Assembly (NCBI RefSeq): GCF_003480915.1
Contig: NZ_QUKD01000002.1
Coordinates: 186,001-250,000, forward strand
DNA length: 64,000 nt
Reading direction: 5' to 3'
DNA from: Parabacteroides sp. TM07-1AC
GTDB taxonomy: Bacteria > Bacteroidota > Bacteroidia > Bacteroidales > Tannerellaceae
Shown here in pieces: positions 1 through 8,870 of this stretch; position 1 is the first letter of the stretch, and the number at the start of each line of letters is the position of its first letter. Position numbers and translations under genes: made by a program. The notes under the pieces were generated by a model. It was not told where the DNA came from and searched no databases. It worked only from the letters and a program-made list of their open reading frames with translations.

Positions 1-7
1 AAGAGGG

Positions 8-40
8 TTAATCCCGGGAGTCCTTCCCGGGATTAATTTT
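8..40 (+). terminator. Intrinsic terminator of an upstream gene
   Basis: A perfect 12-bp stem (TTAATCCCGGGA at 8-19 with its complement at 25-36) and a 5-base loop are followed by a T-run. It ends transcription entering from the left edge and insulates the M64 peptidase gene. Confidence 0.85.
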
Positions 41-46
41 TTATAC

Positions 47-54
47 TATATTTG
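47..54 (+). promoter_or_regulatory. Bacteroidetes -7 box (TATATTTG) of the M64 peptidase gene
   Basis: TATATTTG fits TAnnTTTG and lies 35 bases upstream of the ATG at 90, directly after the terminator. No clear -33 TTTG is visible because that position falls inside the terminator stem. Confidence 0.55.
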
Positions 55-89
55 TGCGTACAAATCACACCTGATAAAACACTAAAAAT

Positions 90-1376
90 ATGAGAACACA
101 AATTTCCCTGCTTCTAATCGCCTGTTTTTGTAGCCTTACATGCCTGGCACAAAATGAGTTCGACAAATACTTCACCATCAAAAGCCTGCGGATAGATTTC
201 GCATTAAGCGGAAATACACAGTTCCAGGCAGCAGCCATACAGCAACTGCGGGAAGAACCTGTATGGGGAGGTCCCGTGAAAAATTTGATCGACAAATTCA
301 ATTACGGAGGGTATTATGTCAATATATATGACAAATCAAATAACGAATTGATCTATTCGCGCGGCTTCAACACACTTTTTGAAGAATGGCGTAGCACAGA
401 ACAAGCTAAAACGGAAACTCAATCATGGATAAACAGTATCTCAGTGCCCTATCCGAAAACAACAGTCGTTGTCGAAATCACAGCACGCGACAAAGCGGAT
501 ATGCAATTTCATTCCCTGTTAAAAATGGATATCGACCCGACCAGTATTTTTATCGACCGAGGTAAACTGAAAGACAATAAAGTGACTCAAATCCAATATA
601 AAGGAGATTCTAAAGAAAAGGTCGACTTGGTCTTCATTGCAGAAGGTTACACCGCAGACGATCAGGAAAAATTTGTAGCCGATGCAAAGAAGTTCACTGA
701 AACATTATTTCAGACACCACCCTATACTACACGCCGGGAAGACTTTAATGTATGGGCTGTAAATCTCATTTCAGAAGATAAAGGAACCGATATTTCCGGC
801 AAAGGTATTTACAAGAACACGGCTTTGAATTCCGGATATTACACATTCGGAGTCGACCGCTATCTAACGACACCGGATATGAAATCCATCCGCGATGCCG
901 TATGGAATGTTCCCTGCGATGCTATATTCCTGCTAGTCAATACGGACACATACGGCGGAGGCGGCATGTATAATTTCTATGCAATGGGAACAGCTGATAA
1001 CGAAAAAACGCAGCATGTTTTCGTCCATGAGTTCGGACATAGTTTCGCCGGACTGGCAGACGAGTATTTCTCTTCCGAAGTAGCCTATCAGGATTTCTAC
1101 AATCTGGAATACGAGCCCTGGGAACCCAATATCACCACACTGGTCGATTTTGACAGCAAGTGGAAAGATTTGTTACCCACCAATACCCCTGTTCCAACAC
1201 CCCTGAACGCTACGTATAAAGACAAGCCCGGTGTATTTGAAGGAGGCGGCTACATATCCAAAGGAATTTACCGACCGATGGATCATTGCATGATGCGCGA
1301 TTACGCCCCGTTCTGTCCGGCCTGTAGCCGTGCTATTCTTCGAATGATCGATTTTCTATCCGACAGAGACTACTAA
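90..1376 (+). CDS. Secreted M64-family (IgA peptidase-like) zinc metallopeptidase
   Basis: 428 residues. An N-terminal hydrophobic stretch ending near Ala20-Gln21 looks like a signal peptide, so the protein should be exported. The first ~150 residues form the usual N-terminal domain of M64 peptidases. The catalytic part follows with 'VFIAEGYT' (about 181-188), a family hallmark, and the zinc motif HEFGH at 313-317, continuing into 'FAGLADEY' with a downstream acidic ligand candidate. A CxxC-like cysteine cluster ('HCMMR...FCPAC') lies near the C-terminus. The family includes the Clostridium ramosum IgA protease, but most gut Bacteroidetes members have unknown substrates, so IgA cleavage should not be assumed. 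It is monocistronic, with its own promoter and a terminator on each side. Confidence 0.88.
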   Translation: MRTQISLLLIACFCSLTCLAQNEFDKYFTIKSLRIDFALSGNTQFQAAAIQQLREEPVWGGPVKNLIDKFNYGGYYVNIYDKSNNELIYSRGFNTLFEEWRSTEQAKTETQSWINSISVPYPKTTVVVEITARDKADMQFHSLLKMDIDPTSIFIDRGKLKDNKVTQIQYKGDSKEKVDLVFIAEGYTADDQEKFVADAKKFTETLFQTPPYTTRREDFNVWAVNLISEDKGTDISGKGIYKNTALNSGYYTFGVDRYLTTPDMKSIRDAVWNVPCDAIFLLVNTDTYGGGGMYNFYAMGTADNEKTQHVFVHEFGHSFAGLADEYFSSEVAYQDFYNLEYEPWEPNITTLVDFDSKWKDLLPTNTPVPTPLNATYKDKPGVFEGGGYISKGIYRPMDHCMMRDYAPFCPACSRAILRMIDFLSDRDY

Positions 1377-1383
1377 AAAAACA

Positions 1384-1416
1384 GAAGGAGGTATGCCGTT
1401 ACAACATACCTCCTTC
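1384..1416. terminator. Bidirectional hairpin between convergent genes
   Basis: GAAGGAGGTATG (1384-1395) pairs perfectly with CATACCTCCTTC (1405-1416). It sits between the converging peptidase and pirin genes. The following sequence is AT-rich but has no long T-run. Confidence 0.65.
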
Positions 1417-1446
1417 ATATCCATATTAACCAAAAGATCCAAAAAA

Positions 1447-2154
1447 TCAATTCATCGGGACTTCCATCAATAAGACTTTCGCATCCTTCAGAACTTCTAT
1501 TGTAATACTGTCAGTATCATAGAAGCCGGCACCATCCCGCTTGGATAAGGTGGTGTTATTCACCTCCACTTCTCCTTCGATAACGAAAAGATACACGCCT
1601 GTCTCTTTTTTATGAAGTTTATACTCCTTGATCTGTCCGGCATCCAATGTCCCCAACGAGAACCAGGCATCCTGATTGATCGCCGCCGGTGTTTCACCGT
1701 CTGGTGAAAGGATCAGAGATAACTCATTCTTTTTCAACAAAGGACGTACATCGTAATTGTTGTACTTCGGCTTGGTATTCTCTTCACGTGGGAAAATCCA
1801 TATCTGCAGAAACTCCAGTTGCTGTTCAGCACTGTCATTAAACTCGCTGTGGAAAATACCCGTACCGGCACTCATCACCTGTATATCTCCCGGAGTAATC
1901 GTTTCGCTATTTTGTATACTGTCACCATGCCGCAAATAACCATTCAGCGGTATAGAGATAACTTCCATATTCTTATGCGGGTGTGTATCAAAACCTTCAC
2001 GCGGTGCAACCGTATCATCATTCAAGACACGCAACTTTCCGAAATGTACTCTTTTAGGGTTGTAATAATTGGCAAAACTAAATGTATGATATGTTTTCAG
2101 CCAGCCGTGGTTTGCATATCCGCGAGAGTTCGCCTTATCTACTACCATTTTCAT
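1447..2154 (-). CDS. Pirin-family cupin protein
   Basis: 235 residues with the pirin N-terminal cupin signature: 'HTFSFANYYNP', 'DDTVAPREGFDTHPHKNMEV' and a second region 'GTGIFHSEFN', holding the His/His/His/Glu metal-binding set of YhhW-like pirins. Pirins are cytoplasmic, iron- or other metal-binding; some have quercetin dioxygenase activity, others act as redox sensors, so a precise role cannot be given. Unusually for this organism, a strong Shine-Dalgarno (GAGGAGG) lies about 7 bases before the ATG, which supports the start at 2154. The gene stands alone, convergent with the M64 peptidase. Confidence 0.88.
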   Translation of the reverse strand: MKMVVDKANSRGYANHGWLKTYHTFSFANYYNPKRVHFGKLRVLNDDTVAPREGFDTHPHKNMEVISIPLNGYLRHGDSIQNSETITPGDIQVMSAGTGIFHSEFNDSAEQQLEFLQIWIFPREENTKPKYNNYDVRPLLKKNELSLILSPDGETPAAINQDAWFSLGTLDAGQIKEYKLHKKETGVYLFVIEGEVEVNNTTLSKRDGAGFYDTDSITIEVLKDAKVLLMEVPMN

Positions 2155-2293
2155 AAAATATTCCTCCTCTTTAATTCACATATATAACATTTGAGCCATT
2201 GAAAAAGTTCCGGCATCCCCCCTCACTCTATAATACCCCTTTTTATTCGTATGAAAAATGGTTATATATAAAACATATCTGAACAGAATTCAG

Positions 2294-2301
2294 TACTTTT
2301 G
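2294..2301 (+). promoter_or_regulatory. -7 box (TACTTTTG) of the IMP dehydrogenase gene
   Basis: TACTTTTG fits TAnnTTTG, 31 bases upstream of the ATG at 2333. Its position argues against the upstream in-frame start at 2258, which would lie before the promoter. Confidence 0.6.
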
Positions 2302-2332
2302 CACAAAAATTCATCCAGTAAATATTAATCAT

Positions 2333-3826
2333 ATGGCAGTTTACTTAAACGATGTATCTAGAACCTTCGGTGAATACCTTCTTATTCCCGGTCTGACTAC
2401 AAAACAATGTGTGCCAACAAACGTATCTTTAAAAACTTCGCTTGTCAAACACAATGTTGGCGATAAGTCATCTATCGAATTAAATATCCCGTTTGTATCA
2501 GCAATCATGCAATCGGTATCCGGTCCGGAACTGGCAATTGAACTCGCCCGCAACGGTGGTCTTTCCTTCATTTTCGGTTCACAGCCTATTGAAAGCCAGG
2601 CTGAAATGGTTAGAAGAGTAAAGAAATTCAAAGCAGGTTTTGTTACCAGCGATTCCAATCTGACACCCGAAAACACACTGGCCGACGTGATCGACCTGGT
2701 GAACAAGACAGAACATTCCACAATCGGTATCACCGACGACGGAACCCCTAACGGTAAACTGCTGGGGTTGGTTACCAGCCGCGACTATCGTGCAGAAAAA
2801 GACGATCCTTCCACAAAAGTAAAAGAATTTATGACTCCTTTCTCCAAGCTGATCGTCGGCGAAGTCGGTATCACGCTGAAAGAAGCCAACCAAATCATCT
2901 GGGATCATAAACTGAATACACTTCCGATCATAGACAAAGACCAGAACCTGGCATATTTCGTATTCCGCAAGGATTATGACAGCCACCGCGAGAATCCGAA
3001 CGAGATATCCGGTGCTGACAAGAAATTGCTGGTTGGTGCAGGTATCAATACCCGCGACTATACGGAACGCGTCCCTGCCCTGGTTGAAGCCGGTGTGGAT
3101 GTATTGTGTATCGACTCTTCAGACGGTTATTCCGAATGGCAATATGAAACACTGAAATGGATCAAGAAGGAATATGGCGACAAAGTAAAGGTCGGAGCCG
3201 GAAACGTGGTAGACAGAGAAGGATTTTTATATTTGGTAGAAGCTGGAGCTGATTTTATCAAAGTCGGTATCGGCGGCGGCTCCATCTGTATCACACGTGA
3301 ACAGAAAGGTATCGGGCGCGGACAGGCTACAGCCCTGATCGATGTTGCGCAAGCTCGCGACGAATACAAGGAAAAGACAGGCATTTATATTCCTATCTGT
3401 AGTGACGGTGGTCTGGTACACGATTATCACATGGTACTGGCATTGGCAATGGGTGCTGACTTCTTGATGATGGGACGTTATTTTGCCCGTTTCGACGAAT
3501 CACCTACAAAGAAACTGCGTATCGGAAATAATTTCGTAAAAGAATATTGGGGAGAAGGTTCAAACCGTGCCCAAAACTGGCAACGTTACGATATGGGAGG
3601 AACTGCTTCACTGAAATTTGAAGAAGGTGTAGACAGTTACGTTCCTTATGCCGGTAAGATGAAAGACAATCTGAATCTGACGTTAGGCAAGATCAAATCA
3701 ACTATGTGCAGTTGTGGTGCTATCACAATCCCCGCTTTGCAGAGAAGTGCTAAGATTACATTGGTTTCCTCAACAAGTATCGTAGAAGGCGGTGCACACG
3801 ATGTAATCCTGAAAGAACAGAATTAA
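2333..3826 (+). CDS. guaB: IMP dehydrogenase, Tritrichomonas-like class
   Basis: 497 residues from ATG 2333, chosen because it lies downstream of the -7 box and gives the conserved N-terminus 'MAVYLND'. The enzyme oxidises IMP to XMP with NAD+, the committed step to GMP. A (beta/alpha)8 barrel is interrupted by a two-CBS insert (about 105-220, 'GLVTSRDY', '[10 protein letters not shown]'). The catalytic loop is GGSICITRE with Cys319; Asp261, Asp358 and the flap Arg418-Tyr419 are present. These numbers are the same as those used for Tritrichomonas foetus IMPDH, and the recalled T. foetus sequence aligns almost without gaps. Lys310 and Glu431, associated with mycophenolate resistance in that enzyme, are also present. 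A canonical GuaB may exist elsewhere in the genome. Confidence 0.93.
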   Translation: MAVYLNDVSRTFGEYLLIPGLTTKQCVPTNVSLKTSLVKHNVGDKSSIELNIPFVSAIMQSVSGPELAIELARNGGLSFIFGSQPIESQAEMVRRVKKFKAGFVTSDSNLTPENTLADVIDLVNKTEHSTIGITDDGTPNGKLLGLVTSRDYRAEKDDPSTKVKEFMTPFSKLIVGEVGITLKEANQIIWDHKLNTLPIIDKDQNLAYFVFRKDYDSHRENPNEISGADKKLLVGAGINTRDYTERVPALVEAGVDVLCIDSSDGYSEWQYETLKWIKKEYGDKVKVGAGNVVDREGFLYLVEAGADFIKVGIGGGSICITREQKGIGRGQATALIDVAQARDEYKEKTGIYIPICSDGGLVHDYHMVLALAMGADFLMMGRYFARFDESPTKKLRIGNNFVKEYWGEGSNRAQNWQRYDMGGTASLKFEEGVDSYVPYAGKMKDNLNLTLGKIKSTMCSCGAITIPALQRSAKITLVSSTSIVEGGAHDVILKEQN

Positions 3827-3851
3827 TCAATCATATCTGATAAATTCAATC

Positions 3852-3898
3852 CCCCAACCGTAAACTTCCGGATAAAAAGTTTACGGTTGGGGAATTTT
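3852..3898 (+). terminator. Intrinsic terminator after IMP dehydrogenase
   Basis: A perfect 16-bp stem: CCCCAACCGTAAACTT at 3852-3867 with its complement at 3877-3892, followed by AATTTTG. The rest of 3827-4204 (378 bases) shows no convincing gene; only AT-rich sequence, short ATATC-containing repeats near 4130-4170 and the next promoter are visible. Confidence 0.85.
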
Positions 3899-4163
3899 GT
3901 ACCATAAAGCTTACCTAATATAATACCTGATACCTTTGCTTGCCATTCACTTTGTAAGATAAATGGAGAATTTCCATTAACCACTCTCAATATGTTAGCC
4001 CAAACAATCAAACAAAAACCATTTGTATTCATTTTCCCTCGTGAGAAACGGATATTTTGAAAACAGACGTGAATATCTCCTATAAAACCTAGAGAAAACA
4101 GGGGTAAAATAACATTCTGTCAAAATGATATTAAATGATATCACTAGAAATCAAATATTTGAA

Positions 4164-4171
4164 TATCTTTG
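4164..4171 (+). promoter_or_regulatory. -7 box (TATCTTTG) for the HA-repeat protein
   Basis: TATCTTTG matches TAnnTTTG 34 bases before the ATG at 4205. No -33 TTTG is evident at the expected spacing. Confidence 0.5.
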
Positions 4172-4204
4172 AGGAGGATAAAGTCGTTCAAGAGTCGCTA
4201 GTAT

Positions 4205-5110
4205 ATGAAAAGGAGAAAGAAGAAAAGAAATACCAAACAGAATGCCGTTGTTGCTTTTTACGAAAAGAACAACAGATGGCCTATGCTTACATCAAAAAAT
4301 GAAAAAGAGAGACATTTGGCTGAATGGATTATCAGATATAGATTTATCAGAAATCATACTCCGGAAAAGCTTACAGAAAAACAGATCCAATTAATCGACA
4401 GGATCGACGTAGAGAAGACTCAGAAAAAGGAAGAACAGTGGTTGACTAATTACGAGAATGTAAAGGAATTTATAGAAAGAGAAAAGCGATGGCCTTCCAA
4501 CAAAACAACAGACCCGGAAGAACTCAGGCTTTTCCACTGGTGTCTGGCACAACGGATCACCAGAAAAAACACGCCTAAATACAAACTAAATAAAAAACGT
4601 ATCAAATTGTTGGATGCTATCGGCTTTCGCTGGGATTCATATACATCGAGAAGGACATGGAAGGAATCTTTCGATCTGGTGAAGGAGTTCTATAACAATA
4701 CGGGGCACTGGCCTGTCCACACTAAAGATCCGGAAGAAACGAAACTGGCCAAATGGTGCAGCAAAATGAGGGCTTACAAAAATCAGACGGACACAAGCGT
4801 CACGCTGACTTCCAGACAGATCAAAAAATTGAATGATCTGGGCTTCGACTGGACCGGCAGTTATGGCAACAACGGACGTTCTCCGGAGCGGGTCAACAGA
4901 ATATGGATCGAAAGATATCACGAATTTTGTGAATTCACAGCAAGCAAAAAAAGATACCCCCGTGTCAAATCCGAAGATCCGATAGAAGAATCTCTATACT
5001 CGTGGTGGATGAGAATGGCTTATCTGAAAAGAAGAAACAAACTCAGCAGCGAACGTATCCATTTGCTTGATTGCATCGGTTTCAGATGGGGAAAAGGAAG
5101 TGAAGAATAA
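4205..5110 (+). CDS. Stand-alone helicase-associated (HA) repeat protein
   Basis: 301 residues made almost entirely of four helicase-associated-type repeats, roughly 13-72, 78-146, 151-219 and 233-298. Each has the pattern F/Y...F......WP.........E..L..W....R......L....I..L..IGF.W ('LDAIGFRW', 'LNDLGFDW', 'LDCIGFRW'); repeat 1 is the most degenerate at its end. HA domains usually flank DEAD/DEAH-type helicase cores and are thought to bind nucleic acid, but no helicase motifs exist here or next door. The N-terminus is very basic (MKRRKKKRN), consistent with nucleic-acid binding. There is no signal peptide. Function unknown. It is monocistronic and ends at a terminator shared with the convergent tRNA-Gln. 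Confidence 0.75.
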   Translation: MKRRKKKRNTKQNAVVAFYEKNNRWPMLTSKNEKERHLAEWIIRYRFIRNHTPEKLTEKQIQLIDRIDVEKTQKKEEQWLTNYENVKEFIEREKRWPSNKTTDPEELRLFHWCLAQRITRKNTPKYKLNKKRIKLLDAIGFRWDSYTSRRTWKESFDLVKEFYNNTGHWPVHTKDPEETKLAKWCSKMRAYKNQTDTSVTLTSRQIKKLNDLGFDWTGSYGNNGRSPERVNRIWIERYHEFCEFTASKKRYPRVKSEDPIEESLYSWWMRMAYLKRRNKLSSERIHLLDCIGFRWGKGSEE

Positions 5111-5119
5111 AAACAAAAA

Positions 5120-5149
5120 AAAGGTTTGAAAAATGAATTTCAAACCTTT
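5120..5149. terminator. Bidirectional terminator between HA-repeat gene and tRNA-Gln
   Basis: AAAGGTTTGAAA (5120-5131) pairs with TTTCAAACCTTT (5138-5149). It is flanked by an A-run on the left and a T-rich run on the right, so it can work for both converging units. Confidence 0.8.
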
Positions 5150-5153
5150 CTTG

Positions 5154-5224
5154 TTGTTCTACCAGGGCTCGAACCTGGAATTTCAGGACCAGAATCTGAC
5201 GTGTTACCATTACACCATAGAACA
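5154..5224 (-). tRNA. tRNA-Gln (CTG anticodon)
   Basis: On the minus strand a 7-bp acceptor stem (TGTTCTA/TAGAACA, with the U1-A72 pair typical of tRNA-Gln) encloses a D-arm with TAATGG, an anticodon loop TTCTGGT giving CUG, and a T-arm with GGTTCGAACC. The 3' CCA is not encoded. The anticodon stem has four canonical pairs plus one A-C apposition next to the loop. It is a single gene with its own promoter. Confidence 0.93.
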
Positions 5225-5265
5225 GTTTTTGTAGCTTCGAGTAGTATGTTTCTCGATTACGGGTG

Positions 5266-5296
5266 CAAAGATACGGACATTTTTTATTCTTGCAAA
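5266..5296 (-). promoter_or_regulatory. Consensus sigma-70-type promoter of tRNA-Gln
   Basis: On the minus strand TTTG (5293-5296) and TATCTTTG (5266-5273) are separated by exactly 19 bases, a textbook Bacteroidetes -33/-7 promoter. The expected transcription start lies about 35 bases before the mature tRNA 5' end. Confidence 0.8.
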
Positions 5297-5448
5297 TATT
5301 TTGCAAAAAAATTTCATCAAAATAAACATTTTTCTTTTTCTCCTGTTTTGAAATTACAGGGTTTATACATATATTAAAGAGAGAAAGGATGCAGATAATA
5401 AATTAAGGAGTATATTTGCAACTTCGAAAATTATTCAATAAAAAATAA

Positions 5449-5808
5449 ATGGATCAAACAAACGAATTAGTAAAAACAATTGTAGAAGGCCTGCAAGATA
5501 AAAAAGGCAAAAATATTGTAACCGTAGATTTAACCCAGATACCCGGAGCGATTTGCCAATACATGGTGATCTGTGAAGGTAGCACCCCCACCCAAGTGTC
5601 GGCCCTATCTGATTCAGTATGGGATTTTGCACGTAGAGAGGCTGGAGAAAAGCCATTGTCTGTTGACGGCAACCAAAGTGCCGAGTGGATAGGAATGGAT
5701 TATGGCACGGTTCTTGTACACATATTCTTACCGGAACAACGCGAGTTCTATAATCTGGAAACACTGTGGTCGGACGTTAAAGTCACGCAGATACCGGATC
5801 TCGATTAA
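5449..5808 (+). CDS. rsfS: Ribosome silencing factor RsfS (Iojap/YbeB family)
   Basis: 119 residues, the usual size for the family, covering the whole RsfS domain: 'IVTVDLTQI', 'YMVICEGSTPTQVSAL', 'EWIGMDYGTVLVHIFLPEQREFYNLETLW'. RsfS binds ribosomal protein uL14 and blocks subunit joining during nutrient limitation. A TATATTTG -7 box lies at 5411-5418. The gene is 28 bases upstream of ftsH on the same strand, so the two are probably cotranscribed, a common Bacteroidetes arrangement. Confidence 0.93.
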   Translation: MDQTNELVKTIVEGLQDKKGKNIVTVDLTQIPGAICQYMVICEGSTPTQVSALSDSVWDFARREAGEKPLSVDGNQSAEWIGMDYGTVLVHIFLPEQREFYNLETLWSDVKVTQIPDLD

Positions 5809-5836
5809 GCCGGGTTAATATTATCGAATTCAAAGT

Positions 5837-7897
5837 ATGGAAAATAAAAACGACATGTTTAATAAAGCGCCGAAGAACAATAAGCCTAAAATGTTCCGGT
5901 TTAACCTGTATTGGATGTACGGGCTAATATTCATAATGCTTTTTGCGTTATACCTGACAAACGACTCCTCGGCATCGAAAGAGCTGGGATGGACTGAATT
6001 CCAAAAGCTGGCTCAGGAGAATGTGTTTGACAAAATGGTTGTCTACAACAAGAAAAATCTGGTTGAAGCCACCGTTAAAAGCGGAAAGAAAGGATTGGTA
6101 TTTAAAAGTGACAGCACTGCACTGGGGACTAACCCGAAAGTATACGTAAAGATACCATCTGCAGACAAATTTTCCGATTTTTACGATAAAGCGGTGACAG
6201 ATAATCATGTCGACACACAAGTGCGCTTCGAAGAAGGAGATGATGCCATATGGAACTTTTTGGTTTCTTTCGGACCGATCATCCTGATCATTGCCGTATG
6301 GATTTTCCTGATGAGAAGAATGTCCGGCGGTGCAGGCGGTGGTCCAGGTGGAGTATTCAGTGTCGGCAAAGCGAAAGCACAACTCTTTGACAAAGATAAT
6401 GACCGGAAAGTGACATTTAAAGATGTAGCAGGTTTGTCAGAGGCCAAACAGGAAGTGGAAGAAATCGTTTCGTTCCTCAAAAATCCTGAAAAATATACGG
6501 AACTGGGTGGTAAAATTCCGAAGGGAGCTCTCTTGGTAGGTCCTCCGGGAACAGGTAAAACGTTGCTGGCAAAGGCTGTAGCAGGTGAAGCGGATGTTCC
6601 GTTTTTCTCACTGTCGGGTTCAGACTTCGTTGAAATGTTTGTCGGCGTGGGTGCATCACGTGTTCGTGACTTGTTCCGCCAGGCTAAAGAGAAGTCGCCT
6701 TGCATCGTGTTCATCGATGAAATTGATGCCGTAGGTCGTGCCCGTGGCAAAAACGTAAACATGAACAGTAACGACGAGCGTGAGAATACCCTGAACCAGT
6801 TGCTGACAGAAATGGACGGTTTCGGTTCAAACAGCGGTGTGATTATCCTGGCAGCAACCAACCGCGCCGATATTCTGGATAAGGCTTTACTGCGTGCAGG
6901 ACGTTTCGACCGTCAGATCCATGTGGAATTGCCCGACCTGAATGAACGTAAAGAAATATTCGGCGTACATTTACGCCCGATCAAAATAGACGAAAGTGTC
7001 GATGCTGAATTTCTGGCTCGCCAGACTCCGGGATTCTCAGGTGCCGATATTGCCAATGTTTGTAATGAAGCAGCCTTAATCGCAGCCCGTAGCGGAAAGA
7101 AATTTGTACAAAAAGAAGATTTCATGAATGCTGTAGACCGTATTGTCGGCGGTCTGGAAAAACGGACTAAAATAACTACAGCTGACGAACGCAACAGCAT
7201 CGCCAACCACGAAGCCGGACATGCCACATTGAGCTGGCTGCTTGAACATGCCAACCCGTTGGTAAAGGTAACGATTGTACCGCGAGGTAAAGCTCTTGGA
7301 GCTGCCTGGTATCTGCCGGAAGAACGTCAGATCACTACGCGCGAACAATTGCTCGACGAAATGTGTGCAACACTGGGCGGACGTGCTGCCGAAGAATTGT
7401 TCCTCGGTAAGATCTCGACCGGTGCATCCAACGACCTGGAGCGTGTAACCAAACAGGCATATGCCATGGTGGTTTATTTCGGTATGAGTGATAAACTTCC
7501 GAACCTGAATTATTACGATTCAACCGGTCAGGACTGGGGATTCACTAAACCATACAGTGAAGAGACATCCCGCATGATCGACCAGGAAGTACAAAAGATC
7601 ATCAACGAACAATATGAACGTGCAAAGAAAATCCTGTCAGAAAATGCAGAAGGACACAACCAACTGGCACAGGTTCTACTCGAACGGGAAGTGATCTATA
7701 CGGAAGATGTGGAGCATATCTTTGGTAAACGGGCCTGGATCTCACGCTCACAGGAAATCCTGGAGCTACAGGAAAAGGCGAATAATGAGAAACAGGCTTC
7801 CGACGATAAAAAGCCGGAAGATACAGACTGCCAATCAACCGATAATAAGGTCCAGGCTGTTACAGCGAATGTCAGTGAGACTGACAATATTGCCTGA
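5837..7897 (+). CDS. ftsH: ATP-dependent zinc metalloprotease FtsH
   Basis: 686 residues; membrane-bound AAA+ protease that degrades misfolded and regulatory membrane proteins. Two transmembrane segments (about 25-41 and 143-159) flank a periplasmic domain. Walker A GPPGTGKT is at 235-242, Walker B IDEID at 293-297, the second region of homology near 340-360, the zinc motif HEAGH at 458-462 and the third ligand candidate Asp533 in 'GASNDLE'. After residue ~650 the tail is Lys/Asp/Glu/Gln-rich and probably disordered. It follows rsfS in the same direction and ends at a strong terminator. Confidence 0.97.
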   Translation: MENKNDMFNKAPKNNKPKMFRFNLYWMYGLIFIMLFALYLTNDSSASKELGWTEFQKLAQENVFDKMVVYNKKNLVEATVKSGKKGLVFKSDSTALGTNPKVYVKIPSADKFSDFYDKAVTDNHVDTQVRFEEGDDAIWNFLVSFGPIILIIAVWIFLMRRMSGGAGGGPGGVFSVGKAKAQLFDKDNDRKVTFKDVAGLSEAKQEVEEIVSFLKNPEKYTELGGKIPKGALLVGPPGTGKTLLAKAVAGEADVPFFSLSGSDFVEMFVGVGASRVRDLFRQAKEKSPCIVFIDEIDAVGRARGKNVNMNSNDERENTLNQLLTEMDGFGSNSGVIILAATNRADILDKALLRAGRFDRQIHVELPDLNERKEIFGVHLRPIKIDESVDAEFLARQTPGFSGADIANVCNEAALIAARSGKKFVQKEDFMNAVDRIVGGLEKRTKITTADERNSIANHEAGHATLSWLLEHANPLVKVTIVPRGKALGAAWYLPEERQITTREQLLDEMCATLGGRAAEELFLGKISTGASNDLERVTKQAYAMVVYFGMSDKLPNLNYYDSTGQDWGFTKPYSEETSRMIDQEVQKIINEQYERAKKILSENAEGHNQLAQVLLEREVIYTEDVEHIFGKRAWISRSQEILELQEKANNEKQASDDKKPEDTDCQSTDNKVQAVTANVSETDNIA

Positions 7898-7921
7898 CAA
7901 ACATTTATCCGATAAATAAAA

Positions 7922-7964
7922 AGAGACCGGACAGTATTCTTCAAGAAAGAACTGCCCGGTCTCT
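7922..7964 (+). terminator. Intrinsic terminator after ftsH
   Basis: AGAGACCGG...CAGT...TTCTT pairs with AAGAACTG.CCGGTCTCT; the stem runs from 7922 to 7964 with one A/C mismatch and one bulged A. Confidence 0.75.
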
Positions 7965-7988
7965 CTGTATATATTTAGATTTATTCTT

Positions 7989-7996
7989 TATCTTTG
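7989..7996 (+). promoter_or_regulatory. -7 box (TATCTTTG) of cdsA
   Basis: TATCTTTG fits TAnnTTTG and lies between the ftsH terminator and the cdsA start, so cdsA has its own promoter. Confidence 0.6.
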
Positions 7997-8036
7997 CACG
8001 AAAAATAAATCAACAAACGAACAAAACGATACAGTA

Positions 8037-8870
8037 TTGAAAAATCTGATAAAACGGGCGCTTACCGGTATAATTTTCGTTGCGATCCTAGTGGGAGCTA
8101 TTTGCTACCATCCAATCTCTTTCCTTGTTGTATTCGGCTTAATTACCGGATTGACTTTATGGGAATTTTACGGTTTAGTGAAACATTATGAAGAGGCCTC
8201 CATCAAACGGACTATATCTTCATTGGGAGGGGCTTATTTATTCGCTGCCACTTTTGCCTACACCAACCAACTGGCCGACGGTGTAGTCTTCCTGCCTTAT
8301 CTCCTATTCCTTATATATACACTAGTTGCCGAATTATACTACAAAGCCCCGAACCCGATCAATAACTGGGCATTTACCATTTTTGCACAGGTCTATTGTG
8401 CCGGGACATTTTCGATGCTGAACTTTATAGCAGCCCTGCCGGATACTCCGGGGCAGATCGTTTATTCTCCATTATTTATTATGGCTATTTTCATTTTCAT
8501 CTGGTTGAACGATACCGGAGCCTATCTGGTCGGTTCGATGATCGGGAAGAGGAAATTGTTTGAACGAATTTCCCCTAAAAAGTCATGGGAAGGATTCTTC
8601 GGAGGCCTGGCTGTCGTATTGAGTGCTTCACAAGCACTGGCATGGTATGCACCGGAAGTAAGCTGGTACAATTGGCTGGGATTATCAGCTACCGTTGTCC
8701 TGTTCGGCACCTGGGGAGATTTGATCGAATCGCTGTTGAAACGCACACTGGGTGTAAAAGACTCGGGGAACGTACTCCCCGGCCACGGCGGAATGCTCGA
8801 CCGGTTCGACAGCCTGATGCTGGCTGCCCCTGCCGCCTACATTTATATAGAACTATTTATTCGAAATTAA
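8037..8870 (+). CDS. cdsA: Phosphatidate cytidylyltransferase CdsA
   Basis: 277 residues, polytopic, about 7-8 transmembrane helices. Makes CDP-diacylglycerol from phosphatidate and CTP, the branch point to all phospholipids. The C-terminal CDS signature is visible: 'ERISPKKSWEGFFGG' followed by 'KDSGNVLPGHGGMLDRFDSL'. The start appears to be TTG at 8037: no in-frame ATG lies nearby and the -7 box is 41 bases upstream. The 3' end overlaps the convergent barrel gene by 14 bases. Confidence 0.93.
   Translation: MKNLIKRALTGIIFVAILVGAICYHPISFLVVFGLITGLTLWEFYGLVKHYEEASIKRTISSLGGAYLFAATFAYTNQLADGVVFLPYLLFLIYTLVAELYYKAPNPINNWAFTIFAQVYCAGTFSMLNFIAALPDTPGQIVYSPLFIMAIFIFIWLNDTGAYLVGSMIGKRKLFERISPKKSWEGFFGGLAVVLSASQALAWYAPEVSWYNWLGLSATVVLFGTWGDLIESLLKRTLGVKDSGNVLPGHGGMLDRFDSLMLAAPAAYIYIELFIRN

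Noticed and set aside
3823..4032. 69-codon minus-strand frame after the IMP dehydrogenase
   Set aside because: It runs through the terminator stem, has no promoter box and no recognisable domain.
5126..5377. 83-codon plus-strand frame
   Set aside because: It lies across the tRNA-Gln gene and its promoter; the apparent protein is the complement of the tRNA.
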